DNA of 64,000 bases from Streptomyces umbrinus (GCF_030817415.1 NZ_JAUSZI010000003.1:1-64000), one strand, 5' to 3'. Counted from the first letter of the stretch, positions 39,632 to 48,882 are shown. The notes: a model not told the origin generated them from the sequence alone. A program made the numbers and translations.

Positions 39632-41248
39632 TTAGACGCGGCAGTTGTCGGGGTGGGTGGCGTCGCGGTAGTCGGTGATGGTGGGGCTGGCCATGGATTC
39701 GCGGTAGATGACAACGGCGCGGCCGTAGGGCCAGGTGATGTCGTTGCTGAATGTTTGTTGTGCTTCGGTGCAGCTGCCGAACATGAGGCTGCGGACGGTG
39801 TCGGTCCAGTTCGCATCGTCGTGGTGGTCTCGTCCTTCGGGGTAGGTGCCGGGGCCGAAGGTGACGAACATGGTCTGGGCTGTGGGGTTGAAGGTGACGG
39901 TCACGGTGTCGCCCATGTACTGCTGTCCTGCGAGGACCGGGGCCGCGTCGTTGATCAGGCGCTGGGCGGCTGCCTTTTCGGCTGGTGTGGCCGGTACCCG
40001 GGCGTTGGCCCATTCGTCGATGGTGGGCTGGGTGTCGTCCTTGCGGGTGTACGCGGGGGAGGGCGTAACTGCGGGCTGCGGACGTTGCGAAGCGGCCGGC
40101 GCCGCAGGCGGAGACGAAATGGCGGGGTCTGCTTGAGGGGCGGATTCCTGCGCCGCAGCGGTGGCAGCGGCGGGGTTCGTCTGGCTGCCCGGTGCGGGGG
40201 CCTGTCCTTGGGCGGTGTGTGAGGACTGGATGGCGGCGAGGGCGCCGGCGAGGCTGCCGAGGAGGACAGCGGCTGCGCCCACTGCCAGATACAGCCGGCT
40301 CCGGTTGCGGCGGCGGGGCGGGTCGGGCCAGGCGGGTCCGGTCCCGGGCGGCGCATCCCAGTGGGTGCTGACCAGGTCGGCCGGCAGGGTGGGCTGCTGG
40401 CCGGCGGGGAAGAGGACGGTTGTTGCCTGAGCGGCGAGCAACTGGGTGCAGGTGTCGCTGAGTTCGGCCGCGGCGGGCCGGTCGGAGGGCTCCTTGGACA
40501 GGGCTTGTTCCACCAGCGACCGCAGATCATCGGGTATGCCGTCGAGGTCGGGTGCGGCGGACAGGACGCGGAAGGCCACCGCGTCGGGTGCGCCGCTGCC
40601 GAAGGGCAGACGGCCGCTGGCGGCATAGCCGACGAGGGCTCCCCAGGCGAAGACGTCTCCTTGCGGGCCGACCGCGCCGGTGCGGTAGTGCTCGGGGCTG
40701 ATCCAGCCCGGCGTGCCGGTCATCACGCCGGTACGGGTGACCGAGGTGCCGTCCAGGGCGTGGGCGATCCCGAAGTCCAGCACCTGCGGCCCGCACGGGG
40801 CCAGGATGACGTTGGACGGTTTCACATCCCGGTGGACGACGCCCGCTTCGTGCGCCGTGGCCAGCGCGGCTGCGGTGCCGGCCGCCAGCGCATACAGCCG
40901 CGCCCCGGTCAACGGTCCGCTGGCGGCCACATACCCCTCGAGGGTGGGGCCGGGGACGAACGGTGTGGCGAGCCACGGGGCCAGAGCCTGGGGGTCGGCG
41001 TCGCGGACCGGGACCAGGAAGGGGCCCGTGGCCCGCTGGGAGAGCTGCACTTCCCGCCTGAAACGGGCACGGAACTCATCGTCGCTGGCGTGTGCCGGGT
41101 GCACGACCTTGACGGCCATGCGTTCTCCGGCAGGGCCGAGTGCGGCGTACACGGTGCCCATACCGCCGGCTCCGAGCCGTCCCACGACGCGGTAGGGGCC
41201 GATACGGAGCGGATCGCCCTGCTGCACCGGATGAACAGGGCTGTACAC
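39632..41248 (-). CDS. Hanks-type Ser/Thr protein kinase with extracellular domain
   Basis: The protein has 538 residues and the GTG follows GGGGGAG. The kinase domain (about 14-270) has the glycine loop GRLGAGGMGTVY, Lys47 in MAVKVV, HRDVKPSN and DFG. A Pro-rich linker, one transmembrane helix (about 318-340) and a Pro/Ala/Ser-rich stalk follow. A folded extracytoplasmic domain of about 130 residues ends the protein, with two cysteines (GSCTEAQ, DNCRV). It is a membrane receptor kinase; the outer domain would bind the signal. No matching phosphatase is nearby. Confidence 0.88.
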   Translation of the reverse strand: MYSPVHPVQQGDPLRIGPYRVVGRLGAGGMGTVYAALGPAGERMAVKVVHPAHASDDEFRARFRREVQLSQRATGPFLVPVRDADPQALAPWLATPFVPGPTLEGYVAASGPLTGARLYALAAGTAAALATAHEAGVVHRDVKPSNVILAPCGPQVLDFGIAHALDGTSVTRTGVMTGTPGWISPEHYRTGAVGPQGDVFAWGALVGYAASGRLPFGSGAPDAVAFRVLSAAPDLDGIPDDLRSLVEQALSKEPSDRPAAAELSDTCTQLLAAQATTVLFPAGQQPTLPADLVSTHWDAPPGTGPAWPDPPRRRNRSRLYLAVGAAAVLLGSLAGALAAIQSSHTAQGQAPAPGSQTNPAAATAAAQESAPQADPAISSPPAAPAASQRPQPAVTPSPAYTRKDDTQPTIDEWANARVPATPAEKAAAQRLINDAAPVLAGQQYMGDTVTVTFNPTAQTMFVTFGPGTYPEGRDHHDDANWTDTVRSLMFGSCTEAQQTFSNDITWPYGRAVVIYRESMASPTITDYRDATHPDNCRV

Positions 41249-41399
41249 GACGGCTCCCCCTAGTGATCAGCGGCATGTATCGGCCGCAGCGGCGAATGCT
41301 ATCGGCCCGTCCCTTCGCGAGCGGCTCGATCGCGCATGCCGTCTGCTCGCTCTGCCTGGTGTCCGCAATATCGCGGGAGTCAGCGGGACGGGCAGCGCG

Positions 41400-41750
41400 G
41401 GCGAGATCGTCCCGCTGTCCACCCTCACCCACGAACTGGGCGGCGGCGCCGGCTGGCCGGCGGTCGGCGACTGGGAGACAGTCACCACCGACCTCGTGCA
41501 GCTCGTCCGCGCAGGGGAGCGCGACGCTCTCAGCCTGGGCCTGCCCGAGATCGCGCGCGCCCTCATCATCACCGGGCCGCACAGCCAGGTGCGTGCCTTC
41601 GACGCCGCAGCCGACCAGTTCATCACCTACGGGCCCGAGGAGCGCGCCGCCGTCCTGGCCGAGGTTGACAGGTTCCTCACCGGCCTCATATCCGAGCTGG
41701 AGCTCTGGCCGGGAGACGGTCTGCTGCCCCCGCTCTTCCCGCAGGCGTAA
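41400..41750 (+). pseudogene. Remnant of the membrane-protein gene (9322-10776 type)
   Basis: The frame encodes the last 117 residues of the C-terminal domain seen at 9322-10776 (EIVPLSTLTHELGGGAGW, GDWETVTTDLVQLVRAGE, LWPGDGLLPP). Similarity begins abruptly near 41400, with no start codon or membrane part. It probably remains from a second copy of the element that carried the genes at 7.9-10.8 kb. Confidence 0.75.
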
Positions 41751-41847
41751 GTGCCTGTTCCGGATGCAGTCATGACATGGTGGCGGCCGTGACGCGTTGG
41801 CGAACGGCTGGTTCTTGACGCGTGCGGCCAGTGCCTCGGGAAGGAAC

Positions 41848-42513
41848 ATGATGAAGCTTCTCCTCACCGACTCCGGTATCAAGAACGCGAGCATCCAGGA
41901 GGCGCTGGTCGACCTCCTGGGTAAGCCGATCGCCGAGTCCAGTGCGCTCTGCATTCCCACCGCGGGTTATGGGGGCCCCGGCGCCGATCCGGGCGGGCCG
42001 TGGCGGTTCATCAGCGGACGGTCCCCCAGTCCCATGACCGAGCTGGGGTGGAAGTCGGTGGGCGTGTTGGAGCTCACCGCGCTGCCCAGCATCGACGAGG
42101 CGCGCTGGGTGTCCTGGGTCCGGGAGGCCGATGTTCTGCTGGTCAATGGGGGTGACGCGCTGTATCTGTGCCACTGGATGAGGGAGTCCGGGCTGGCTGA
42201 TCTCCTGCCGTCGCTGCCCGACACGGTCTATGTGGGACTCAGCGCCGGGAGCTTGGTGATGACCCCCCGCATCGGGGAGGACTTGGTGGGCTGGAAGCCG
42301 CCCACCGGAGGCGACAGCGCGCTGGGCGTGGTTGATTTTTCGATCTTCCCGCACCTGGATCATCCGGCTTGTCCGGAGAACACCATGGCCGAGGCCGAGC
42401 GATGGGCGGCCGGGATGGCGGGTCCGGCGTATGCGATTGACGAGCAGACCGCCATCAAGGTGGCCGAGGGCGCCGTCGAAGTGGTCTCCGAGGGCTGCTG
42501 GAAGTTGTTTTAG
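41848..42513 (+). CDS. pepE: Peptidase E-like protein (S51 family)
   Basis: The protein has 221 residues from an ATG behind GGGAAGGAAC. It has the class I glutamine-amidotransferase-like fold of aspartyl dipeptidase: VNGGDALYL near residues 100-107, the nucleophile elbow GLSAGS with Ser132, and PHLDH with His169. Members release N-terminal Asp from dipeptides in the cytoplasm. The gene is a single transcription unit between an old gene remnant and an IS5 remnant and may itself be cargo. Confidence 0.8.
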   Translation: MMKLLLTDSGIKNASIQEALVDLLGKPIAESSALCIPTAGYGGPGADPGGPWRFISGRSPSPMTELGWKSVGVLELTALPSIDEARWVSWVREADVLLVNGGDALYLCHWMRESGLADLLPSLPDTVYVGLSAGSLVMTPRIGEDLVGWKPPTGGDSALGVVDFSIFPHLDHPACPENTMAEAERWAAGMAGPAYAIDEQTAIKVAEGAVEVVSEGCWKLF

Positions 42514-42615
42514 TACTTCCGCCTCTTGAACAGCGCGGTGCCATGGGAGCGTGGGCCCCTACTTGGGTCTCCGGGCGCTCTGGGTGGAGATGGTGGTCAC
42601 CGTCTCCAAGAGGGG

Positions 42616-43010
42616 TCAGTCCTGTTGGGCTTCGCGGGCGGGAGGCTGTCTGCTCCTGCGGGAGGTTCGGCGGGTGATACGCCTGGTCATCAGCGTGATC
42701 CCGGCCCAGGTGATCAGTGATTCCGAGCGCTGGATGAGCCGTTCGTAGTCCCGGGCGTGACGGCGGGCGTGCCTGATCCAGGCGAGCGGTCTCTCGACCA
42801 CCCAGCGGCGTGGCAGGATCACGAACCCGCTGGCGTCCTTCGGCCGGCTTACGGTCCTGAGGGTGAGATCGAGGTGCGCTTTGGCCCAGGTCACGAGCTT
42901 TCCGGCATAGCCGGAGTCGGCCCAGACGATACGACATCCGCCATCGCGTGGAGCAAGTCGACGAGTCGGCCGGACCGTTCGGCGGCCCGCCGCTCAAGGA
43001 GTAGCGGATC
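42616..43010 (-). pseudogene. IS5-family transposase remnant
   Basis: The minus strand encodes the C-terminal third of an IS5-type transposase: VWADSGYAGKLVTWAKAH, GFVILPRRWVVERPLAW, then RDYERLIQRSESLITWAGITLM. The N-terminal two thirds are missing, and the remaining upstream part is frame-broken. The element is dead. The rest of 42514-43115 shows no gene. Confidence 0.8.
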
Positions 43011-43115
43011 GGCCCACACCACGGCGCCCCCAGACCACAGTCTGAGGGCGCCGATTTCCTGGCCTCGTCTACCCGTTCTGGGCGGGGTGCCTTGCGAGCG
43101 CGGGCAGCTTCCATC

Positions 43116-44009
43116 TCACAGGTCGGTCCATGGGCAGAGCTCGCCCCCAACCAGCGGCGCCCATACTGACCCGCTGGGACCGAGATGCTCGATGTCTTCC
43201 AGGACCGCGGCTCCCAGCTGAACCTCGCGGGCGAGGGCCGCGACGAGCGGGTGTTGGGCGACCATTGCCTGCAGATCGCTGATCCTGTTTCCCAGCCTGG
43301 GCCGGGAGGCGCCGGTGAGGACGAAAAGCAGGCGGGGGAAGAGCGGGTACCACTTGAGCCAGGCCGGGCCGGTGGAGGTGGGCCTGCGGCGGCCGACGGG
43401 CTGGGCCTCGTACTGGAAGAGCCGGGCGTAGTCGATCAGTTTCACGGCCAGGCGCTCGCTGCTCATGGTGGTGCGGTCGACTTCTACGAACGCGCGCAGC
43501 TTCCGCCGGTGTTGGCCGTCGATGACGGTGTAGTGCATGACAGCGTCGGCCACAAGCCGTTCTCCCTCACCCAGGGGATGGGATACCTCGGGGGTCCAGT
43601 CCCACGGGCCGTGCTCGTGTCCGAGCCGGCGGGCGTCTGCCGCAAAGGCGAGGTGGGCGCGTACGACGGTGAGTGTGTGCGGCGTCTTCAGCGAGGCCGC
43701 TGTTGCGGAGTTGATCGGGTACGGAGGCCGGCCCCGCAGGGCTGGGAAGTCCCGCGTCAGGCGGGCACCCTCGCCCGTGAGGTACCAGGCGCGGGTGCGG
43801 TTGGACTGGGGCAGCACCGTGTAGTCGACGAGACCCTTCTGCCGCAGCTTGTTCAGTGGGGTGGAGACGGTCTGGCGGGCGGCGTTCGGCCGCAGCAGAT
43901 CGTGGAGTTGGCTGGTGGTGGCCATCCGGTGCTGGGCGAGCGCGGACAGAAGCTGATGGGGCAGCGGCTCGTCGGGCCTGGGAGTGTACGACGCAGCGGT
44001 AGCGGCCAC
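43116..44009 (-). CDS. Replication-relaxation family protein
   Basis: The protein has 297 residues. I chose the GTG at 44009 because GAAGGGA lies just upstream. The N-terminus is a winged helix (HQLLSALAQHRMATTSQLHDLL, then TPLNKLRQKGLVDYTVLPQS) followed by a characteristic YLTGEGARL. The C-terminal domain (HTLTVVRAHLAFAADARRLG, then VADAVMHYTVIDG, KLRAFVEVDRTTMSSERLAVKLIDYARLF) has the PD-(D/E)xK-like nuclease look of this plasmid family. Members act in plasmid replication or conjugation. Its control region shares CCGACCAC repeats with the tcpC operon. Confidence 0.85.
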   Translation of the reverse strand: MAATAASYTPRPDEPLPHQLLSALAQHRMATTSQLHDLLRPNAARQTVSTPLNKLRQKGLVDYTVLPQSNRTRAWYLTGEGARLTRDFPALRGRPPYPINSATAASLKTPHTLTVVRAHLAFAADARRLGHEHGPWDWTPEVSHPLGEGERLVADAVMHYTVIDGQHRRKLRAFVEVDRTTMSSERLAVKLIDYARLFQYEAQPVGRRRPTSTGPAWLKWYPLFPRLLFVLTGASRPRLGNRISDLQAMVAQHPLVAALAREVQLGAAVLEDIEHLGPSGSVWAPLVGGELCPWTDL

Positions 44010-44094
44010 CGGTGTCCCTTCTTGGCGGGAGACATGGTCGAACTCCCAGGTCGAAGCGGAGTGTTGATGTTCTTGAGGAAACCCGCCGCCCCCG

Positions 44095-44182
44095 ACCCGA
44101 CCACCGACCACGACGCCCCAACCATGGTCACGATGGGGACACAGAGGGCGTGGTCGGGCCCGTGGTCGGCCCGACCACGGGC
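44095..44182. promoter_or_regulatory. CCGACCAC inverted-repeat region upstream of the replication-relaxation gene
   Basis: The block matches 1741-1839 nearly base for base in its first half. A 12-bp perfect inverted repeat with one central C lies at 44158-44182. Further copies of CCGACCAC lie at 44097-44112. Confidence 0.6.
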
Positions 44183-44753
44183 TGGGCGCTGCTGCGCGGT
44201 GCGCCCTTGACGGCGATGGTCAGCTGACCCGTCCGGGGCGGGAGAGCCTGCCCGGATCCCGGAGGACGACGAGACGCCGCCGTACTGAGCTGGTGCCGCC
44301 GGATCGGGATGGATCGGGGGAGCCCCGCCAAACTGACGGAAGGTCGGTTCAGGGTCTGGTGCCTGGAATACCTCGGGTGCACCGCCGCCAGCTTTTGGTC
44401 GGTCGGGCGTGGCTGGCATCGTGTATGCCGCGTGCGCCGAGGACCTTCACTCGCTTGATCCGGCAGTGGTGCCGGTCGACGCTGGCGAGGAGAGGGGATC
44501 CCTGCACCGCTGCGTCAGCGCACTCGGGCAGTGGAACGGGGCGAAAGGGCCTCAAAACCTGCCGGGCAAGGGCTGACGGTCGAAGAGAGCGATGGCCGGC
44601 CCGGGATCCGAGGATCCCGGTGGGAGGTTGACAGCCTCCCCCGGCCATCGGCCGACACACCCGGCCCGCCGGGGTCACACGAAGGAAACCCACAGCCGGG
44701 TGCCGTACATCGTCAGGATAGCGGCGGCATGGCGCTACCTGCGTTCTTGTGTG
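44183..44753. other. Gene-free stretch, nothing recognised
   Basis: About 570 bases lie between the replication-relaxation control region and the 3' end of the multi-HTH gene. Frames are open on both strands because of high GC, but none has a ribosome binding site or family similarity. Confidence 0.4.
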
Positions 44754-45758
44754 TCAGTCCGCCTGCAGGGTGCCGCGGGCCTCATCGATCGTCTTCTTCC
44801 ACGCGACGGCGCTGCCGTGGCCGGGATGGGACTCGGCCAGGACCTCGATGGTGACCGCGCCCGGGTCTGCGGCCGTACGCAGAGCATGCACGGCTGCCTC
44901 CATGCGGCGCTCGCCGAGTTCGGAACTGGTGGGGACCTGCTGGCGGGCATGTGCGAGAGCGATGACCCGCCGGCGCTTGTAGCGGTTGCTGGTCAGGCCC
45001 CGGTCGCTGCGGAGGACGTCGTCCGGCCTGGCGAGCTCGGGCAGGATGCCGCGGGCGATGGCCCGGTTGAGCTCCAGGTGGCTGCTGTAGCCGAGCATCG
45101 GCGCAGCCTGCTTGGTGTCGAGCAGCTCCTCCGGGTCTCCGTCCTCGGCCGGAGCGGCCGCCTGCGTGCGGGATTTGCTCTGGGTGTTGCCCGGGCCGGG
45201 GCGCTGGCCGATCCAGTCGGCGACGGTGCCCAGGTACCAGGAGCGGCGAAGACGGCCGGCTTCGGTGGTCTCGGCGACATCGGGCTCGGGGAAATATCCG
45301 GGCCGGTCCTGCAGCCAGCCGAGCAGGGTCACGGTCCGCTTGTGGCCGAGCACCTTGGCCACCTCTGACGTTGACATCAACCGGCCGCGGGGGCCGGTGA
45401 GCAGGCTGTGGCGGACAGAGGACTGTGGCGCCTTTGCCGCGCGGTAGGCCGTCAGGAAGGGGCCGATGGTGCCGCGCTTCCACCGGCGGCGCCGGCCCTC
45501 GATCGCGTCCGGCTCCGGGCATCCGGTGGTGGTGCGGTCCCGGTACAGCTCGCTCAGGCGCGAGGGGCTGAGGCCGAACTCGTCGTGGATCTGCTTGGAG
45601 TCCAGGAGTTCGTTCTCGTCGGTGCCGGTCATCGTCTTCCTCCAGGAAGGCGTGGTGAGGGGCGAAGGGCCGCGCGAGCTGGATGCGCGGAAGGCGGGGA
45701 GGTCGCCGCCGCCGGCAGCGGTGGGTGTGTGTATCTGGCGGGTGCTGTCAGCCTGCAT
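44754..45758 (-). CDS. DNA-binding protein with three HTH units
   Basis: The protein has 334 residues from the ATG at 45758, which has a perfect ribosome binding site (AAAGGAGGT). A second good start (GGAGGAAG, ATG at 45632) would give 292 residues. Three MerR/excisionase-like units follow: LLDSKQIHDEFGLSPSRLSELYRDR, MSTSEVAKVLGHKRTVTLLGWLQDR and LLDTKQAAPMLGYSSHLELNRAIARG, each with a (F/E)PEPD-like wing. It is probably a sequence-specific regulator or excisionase-like factor. Its own promoter carries the shared TATCTAGTATCGAA block, so autoregulation is plausible. Confidence 0.75.
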   Translation of the reverse strand: MQADSTRQIHTPTAAGGGDLPAFRASSSRGPSPLTTPSWRKTMTGTDENELLDSKQIHDEFGLSPSRLSELYRDRTTTGCPEPDAIEGRRRRWKRGTIGPFLTAYRAAKAPQSSVRHSLLTGPRGRLMSTSEVAKVLGHKRTVTLLGWLQDRPGYFPEPDVAETTEAGRLRRSWYLGTVADWIGQRPGPGNTQSKSRTQAAAPAEDGDPEELLDTKQAAPMLGYSSHLELNRAIARGILPELARPDDVLRSDRGLTSNRYKRRRVIALAHARQQVPTSSELGERRMEAAVHALRTAADPGAVTIEVLAESHPGHGSAVAWKKTIDEARGTLQAD

Positions 45759-45830
45759 GATGGTGACCTCCTTTCGGTCGGTGTGCGATCTCGGTTGGCC
45801 GCTGCGAACTGCGCCGGCGCCGATAGTTCG

Positions 45831-45860
45831 ATACTAGATACAGTCTGCTGTGGTTGGCAA
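45831..45860 (-). promoter_or_regulatory. Shared-type promoter 1 (multi-HTH gene)
   Basis: On the minus strand, -35 TTGCCA (45855-45860) and -10 TAGTAT (45831-45836) are 18 bp apart, inside the conserved TATCTAGTATCGAA block. The ATG at 45758 lies about 65 bases downstream of the expected start of transcription. Confidence 0.75.
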
Positions 45861-46092
45861 GCTGCGGATCCGAGATTTTCTCCCTCTGGGAGTGTGGAAC
45901 GCGGGTGTGGGTGCTGCCTGCCCCGCCGGACACCTGCGATCCGAGCAGATCGTACGAGGTCAGGACAGGTGTACTGGGCGGGTGGTGGGTAGAACGAACC
46001 AACACGGCTTCTCCGGGGGAAGTAGTACAGGGCGGTGAGCCTGGAGCCCCGCCGACGGGCAGGGCTCCCTCGTGCAGGGGGCGGTGAGACCC

Positions 46093-46989
46093 TCAGGTCG
46101 CCGGCGGCTCGAGGTCGGGACCTTTGGGATACGGCCTTCGAGCCGGGAGGCCGAGCTTGATCTGCTCTCGCTCGCGGCGGGTGCGGCCGAGCCGGAACAC
46201 ATAGCGGTGTGCGCCGCGGTGCCGGAGGTTGCGGGCGCCGATCGCGGTCAGGGCCTCGCGCAGCCACAGGGCCGGGTCGCTGCCGGGCCGCAGCCGCGGA
46301 GCGCCGAGCGCGGTGAGCTGGGCGGCGGCGTACTCGCAGCCCTGTTCTTGGCGGCGGATCTTCTGGGCCGCGCGGTCGTGGAACACGGTGCCGTTCGGCA
46401 GCAGCTTCACCGTGCGGGCGGTTGCACGGCCGGCGTACACCGCGTTCGTCGCGGCGTAGATCGTCCCGACGTGCCCGGGCATGACCAGAGTGCCTGAGGC
46501 GGTCCGGCGCGGCACAGGGTCGGCGAACGAGACCACGCCGCGCACGCCTGCAGCGAGCAGGGCGTCGAAGCAGCGGGCGAGGAACCACGACTCGGAATTT
46601 CCGGGGCACTCATCGAGGAGAACGAACCGCAGGCACACCAAGGACTCGGCGTAGGGCCGAAGTTGCGGCAGGGGGTTCGTCAGCACGGCCTCACTGACCG
46701 GGACCCCGAACACGGCGACACCACTCAGCCGTCGCTCACCCGTGCTGGTTTCGTACAGGGCAAGTCGCTGGGTGGCCGCCGGGTAGGGGCCGGAGTAGTG
46801 GTGGGTGATCACGAATTTCTCCGCCTGCGCCTCGTCGAGCGGGGCGACTTCGTAGCGGCGGGCGTCGAAGCCGCCGTCCCGGACGTGCAGCCAGGAGTGC
46901 GTGCGTTCGCGCCACCGCTGGCACCATGGCGACGCGGTCGGTATCTCCTGCAGGTCCTCGAACGGCAGGGTCTCCTGGACCGGGAACAT
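46093..46989 (-). CDS. Mom-like DNA adenine modification protein
   Basis: The protein has 298 residues; its ATG overlaps the stop of the previous gene (TGATG). It has the GNAT-like core I associate with Mom-family proteins of actinobacterial mobile elements: FVITHHYSGPYPAATQRLALYE, LSGVAVFGVPVSEAVLTNPLP, then LVCLRFVLLDECPGNSESWFLARCFDALLAAGVRGVVSFADP. GHVGTIYAATNAVYAG and a basic C-terminus follow. Phage Mu Mom converts adenine to a methylcarbamoyl form that blocks restriction. It is the last gene of the leftward operon. The family call is from memory of the motif series. Confidence 0.75.
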   Translation of the reverse strand: MFPVQETLPFEDLQEIPTASPWCQRWRERTHSWLHVRDGGFDARRYEVAPLDEAQAEKFVITHHYSGPYPAATQRLALYETSTGERRLSGVAVFGVPVSEAVLTNPLPQLRPYAESLVCLRFVLLDECPGNSESWFLARCFDALLAAGVRGVVSFADPVPRRTASGTLVMPGHVGTIYAATNAVYAGRATARTVKLLPNGTVFHDRAAQKIRRQEQGCEYAAAQLTALGAPRLRPGSDPALWLREALTAIGARNLRHRGAHRYVFRLGRTRREREQIKLGLPARRPYPKGPDLEPPAT

Positions 46990-47506
46990 CACGGCGCATC
47001 CCCGTCCCAGCGCTCCTCTGGGCCGCTTGCGAAGAGGATGAGCTGACCCTCCGGGCCCGGAGCAGGCCCGTGTGCGGGCACGGCCCGCTGGGCGGCAGGA
47101 GGCTGCCCGGGTGGGTCCGTGCCGGCGGTCTCCTCGACGTCCGTCGGGTGGGTGCAGGGGCAGATCCACCGGCAGGGACGCTGGCCCGGTCCGTACCGGA
47201 TCACGGCGACGACGAAACCGCGCCGGTCCGTGATGGTGCCGACGGCCTCGTCGACGCGAGGGCCGTCAGCGCTGACGCACTTGTCGTGCTGACCGGTGAC
47301 GCAGGGGTGGCAGGTTCCGGCCTCGCACGAGCACCAGCGGTGGAAGCCGTGGGGGTAGGCGTCCTCGATCTTGCGCAGTGACTTCGTCCAGGCGTTCGCG
47401 GGACCCAGGCGCCTTCCTCCTCGCTCATGGGGGAGGACACAGTGGAGGGGGCGGGGTCGAGGATGCCCAGGATCGAGGCGCCCACGAAGCGCAGCCAGGT
47501 CGTCAT
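46989..47506 (-). pseudogene. Cysteine-rich DUF6248-like gene with a frameshift
   Basis: The start ATG at 47506 overlaps the stop of the previous gene (ATGA). The first frame encodes MTTWLRFVGASILGIL...MSEEEGAWV and then loses sense. From about 47400 another frame continues naturally (ANAWTKSLRKIEDAYPHGFH, WCSCEAGTCHPCVTGQHDKC, ICPCTHP) to a stop that overlaps the Mom start. One missing base after GTCCCG would restore a protein of about 172 residues. The cysteines suggest zinc binding. Either the gene is damaged or the sequence has an error here. Confidence 0.65.
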
Positions 47507-48135
47507 ACAGAGTCTCCGAACAGGGTGGGGATGGCCCGGAGTTCGTTCATCCAGGCCAGGAGGCGGGGGAGGTTGGTGTCGGGCCCGAAGGCGAGGTAGG
47601 TGCCGTCGCAGCTGGCGCAGCCGAAGGCCTGCGCGATGCGCAGCCGCCGACGGGAGTTGACACGGCCCATGTGGACGGCCAGTCCGCGCTCGCGGGCCTC
47701 AAGAGCCAGGCCGTGGGCGGCCGGGCCGGTCTTCCAGGCCGTGGTGCCAGCGAGGAACAGCACGTCGAAGGAGCCCCAGGGGATGAGACCGTGCTCGCTG
47801 CCGTCCTGGGCGGCGAAGGCGACCGGGATGCCCAGGGTGCGGATCCGCGCCAGCCACGGCACCGACTTGGCGAGGGTTGCCGCGGCGTCCATGGGGACGT
47901 CGGGGGCCACGGCCCACAGGCAGCGGTCCGGGCCGTAGCGGTCGACGGTCGCCTTCAGCCAGGCGGACCAGAGCCCGGTGCCGGGCCAGCCCTTGCCGAA
48001 CTTGCCGTTGTCGCAGGCGTACAGGGCGCCGGGCGGGATCACGTTGCCCTGGGCCGGGGTCGTCATGCAGGCCAGCAGTCCGGCCTGCATGGCAGCCCGT
48101 ACGTCAGCGCCGGACGGCGTCGCGAGGTACAGCAC
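47503..48135 (-). CDS. TGT/DpdA-like TIM-barrel enzyme
   Basis: The gene encodes 210 residues from a GTG. The sequence opens YLATPSGADVRAAMQAGLLACMTTPAQG, then APDVPMDAAATL, VAFAAQDG, FDVLFLAGTTAWKTG, HMGRVNSRRRL and CDGTYLAFGPDTNLPRLL. The series of barrel strands resembles the tRNA-guanine transglycosylase-related DpdA proteins that insert 7-deazaguanines into phage DNA. The exact subfamily is uncertain. Overlap with the next gene (ATGA) and proximity to the Mom-like gene fit a DNA-modification role. Confidence 0.55.
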   Translation of the reverse strand: MLYLATPSGADVRAAMQAGLLACMTTPAQGNVIPPGALYACDNGKFGKGWPGTGLWSAWLKATVDRYGPDRCLWAVAPDVPMDAAATLAKSVPWLARIRTLGIPVAFAAQDGSEHGLIPWGSFDVLFLAGTTAWKTGPAAHGLALEARERGLAVHMGRVNSRRRLRIAQAFGCASCDGTYLAFGPDTNLPRLLAWMNELRAIPTLFGDSV

Positions 48136-48206
48136 TGCGCGGGAGAAGGGGCGGATGAGCAGGGGATGGGTGCATGGCGGGTCGTTCCGAGTGAGGGGGC
48201 TTCGGT

Positions 48207-48746
48207 TCAGACGAGCGGGAGTTGGGCGGCCGAGCCCGCGGTCAGGGCGTGCCACTTCTGCTCGAAGTTCTTGTCCTGCTTGTTGATCACGCGGGCGGGG
48301 GCGGTGGCGAAGAGTTCCTCCGCCATCGGCCAGCCCTGTGCGCGGGGGCGGGCCCAGGCCTGGGCTCGCCCGTACACCGGGTCGTGCGCGGCGTCGACGT
48401 GGTGCCGCCCGGAGATGGAGATCAGCCGCCGGGCGAGCTGGTGTGGGCGGCCGAGGTCGATGCGCTCGGTGGAGCGCTTCACCGGGCGCCGCCTGCCGTC
48501 CTCGGACAGCAGGAACAGGCGGCGCACGTGGTAGAGCGCCCACGGCATGTCGAGCTCGCGCTCGAATGCCTCCAGGCACGCCCGGTCCCGCGGCTGGGTC
48601 GGGTCGAAGAGCTCCAGGAGGGTCTTGCGGCCGTAGGGCTTCGCGTTCGGGTTGAGGCTCATCGCCGTGTACTCCAGGCGCAGCACCTCGCCGGCGATGT
48701 CCGGGTGGGAGCGCATGCGCTCCAGGTGGGCGGGCAGCGCGCCCAT
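48207..48746 (-). CDS. Hypothetical protein, possibly 5'-truncated
   Basis: The gene encodes 179 residues from an ATG without a good ribosome binding site. The frame stays open upstream, but there it runs into the divergent SUKH gene region. Visible features are helical (HLERMRSHPDIAGEVLRLEYTAMSLNPNAKPYGRKTLLELFDP) with a basic middle. No known family is recognised. The insertion of the SUKH gene next to it may have removed its natural start. Confidence 0.5.
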   Translation of the reverse strand: MGALPAHLERMRSHPDIAGEVLRLEYTAMSLNPNAKPYGRKTLLELFDPTQPRDRACLEAFERELDMPWALYHVRRLFLLSEDGRRRPVKRSTERIDLGRPHQLARRLISISGRHHVDAAHDPVYGRAQAWARPRAQGWPMAEELFATAPARVINKQDKNFEQKWHALTAGSAAQLPLV

Positions 48747-48882
48747 GGAGGCGGGGAAGCGACAAGTTATTGAGAATTGAGGCAGGGGTGTGACCTTTCT
48801 GGGGGGCAGGAAGATGCCAAGTGGCAGGTGGTAGTGCTGCAGCGCGCGGGGCGTTGTCACAGCGAGGTGGTATCCATGCCGC

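Noticed and set aside
43853..44419. Minus-strand open frame of 188 codons
   Set aside because: It overlaps the replication-relaxation gene in another frame and runs through the palindromic control region; no family or ribosome binding site.
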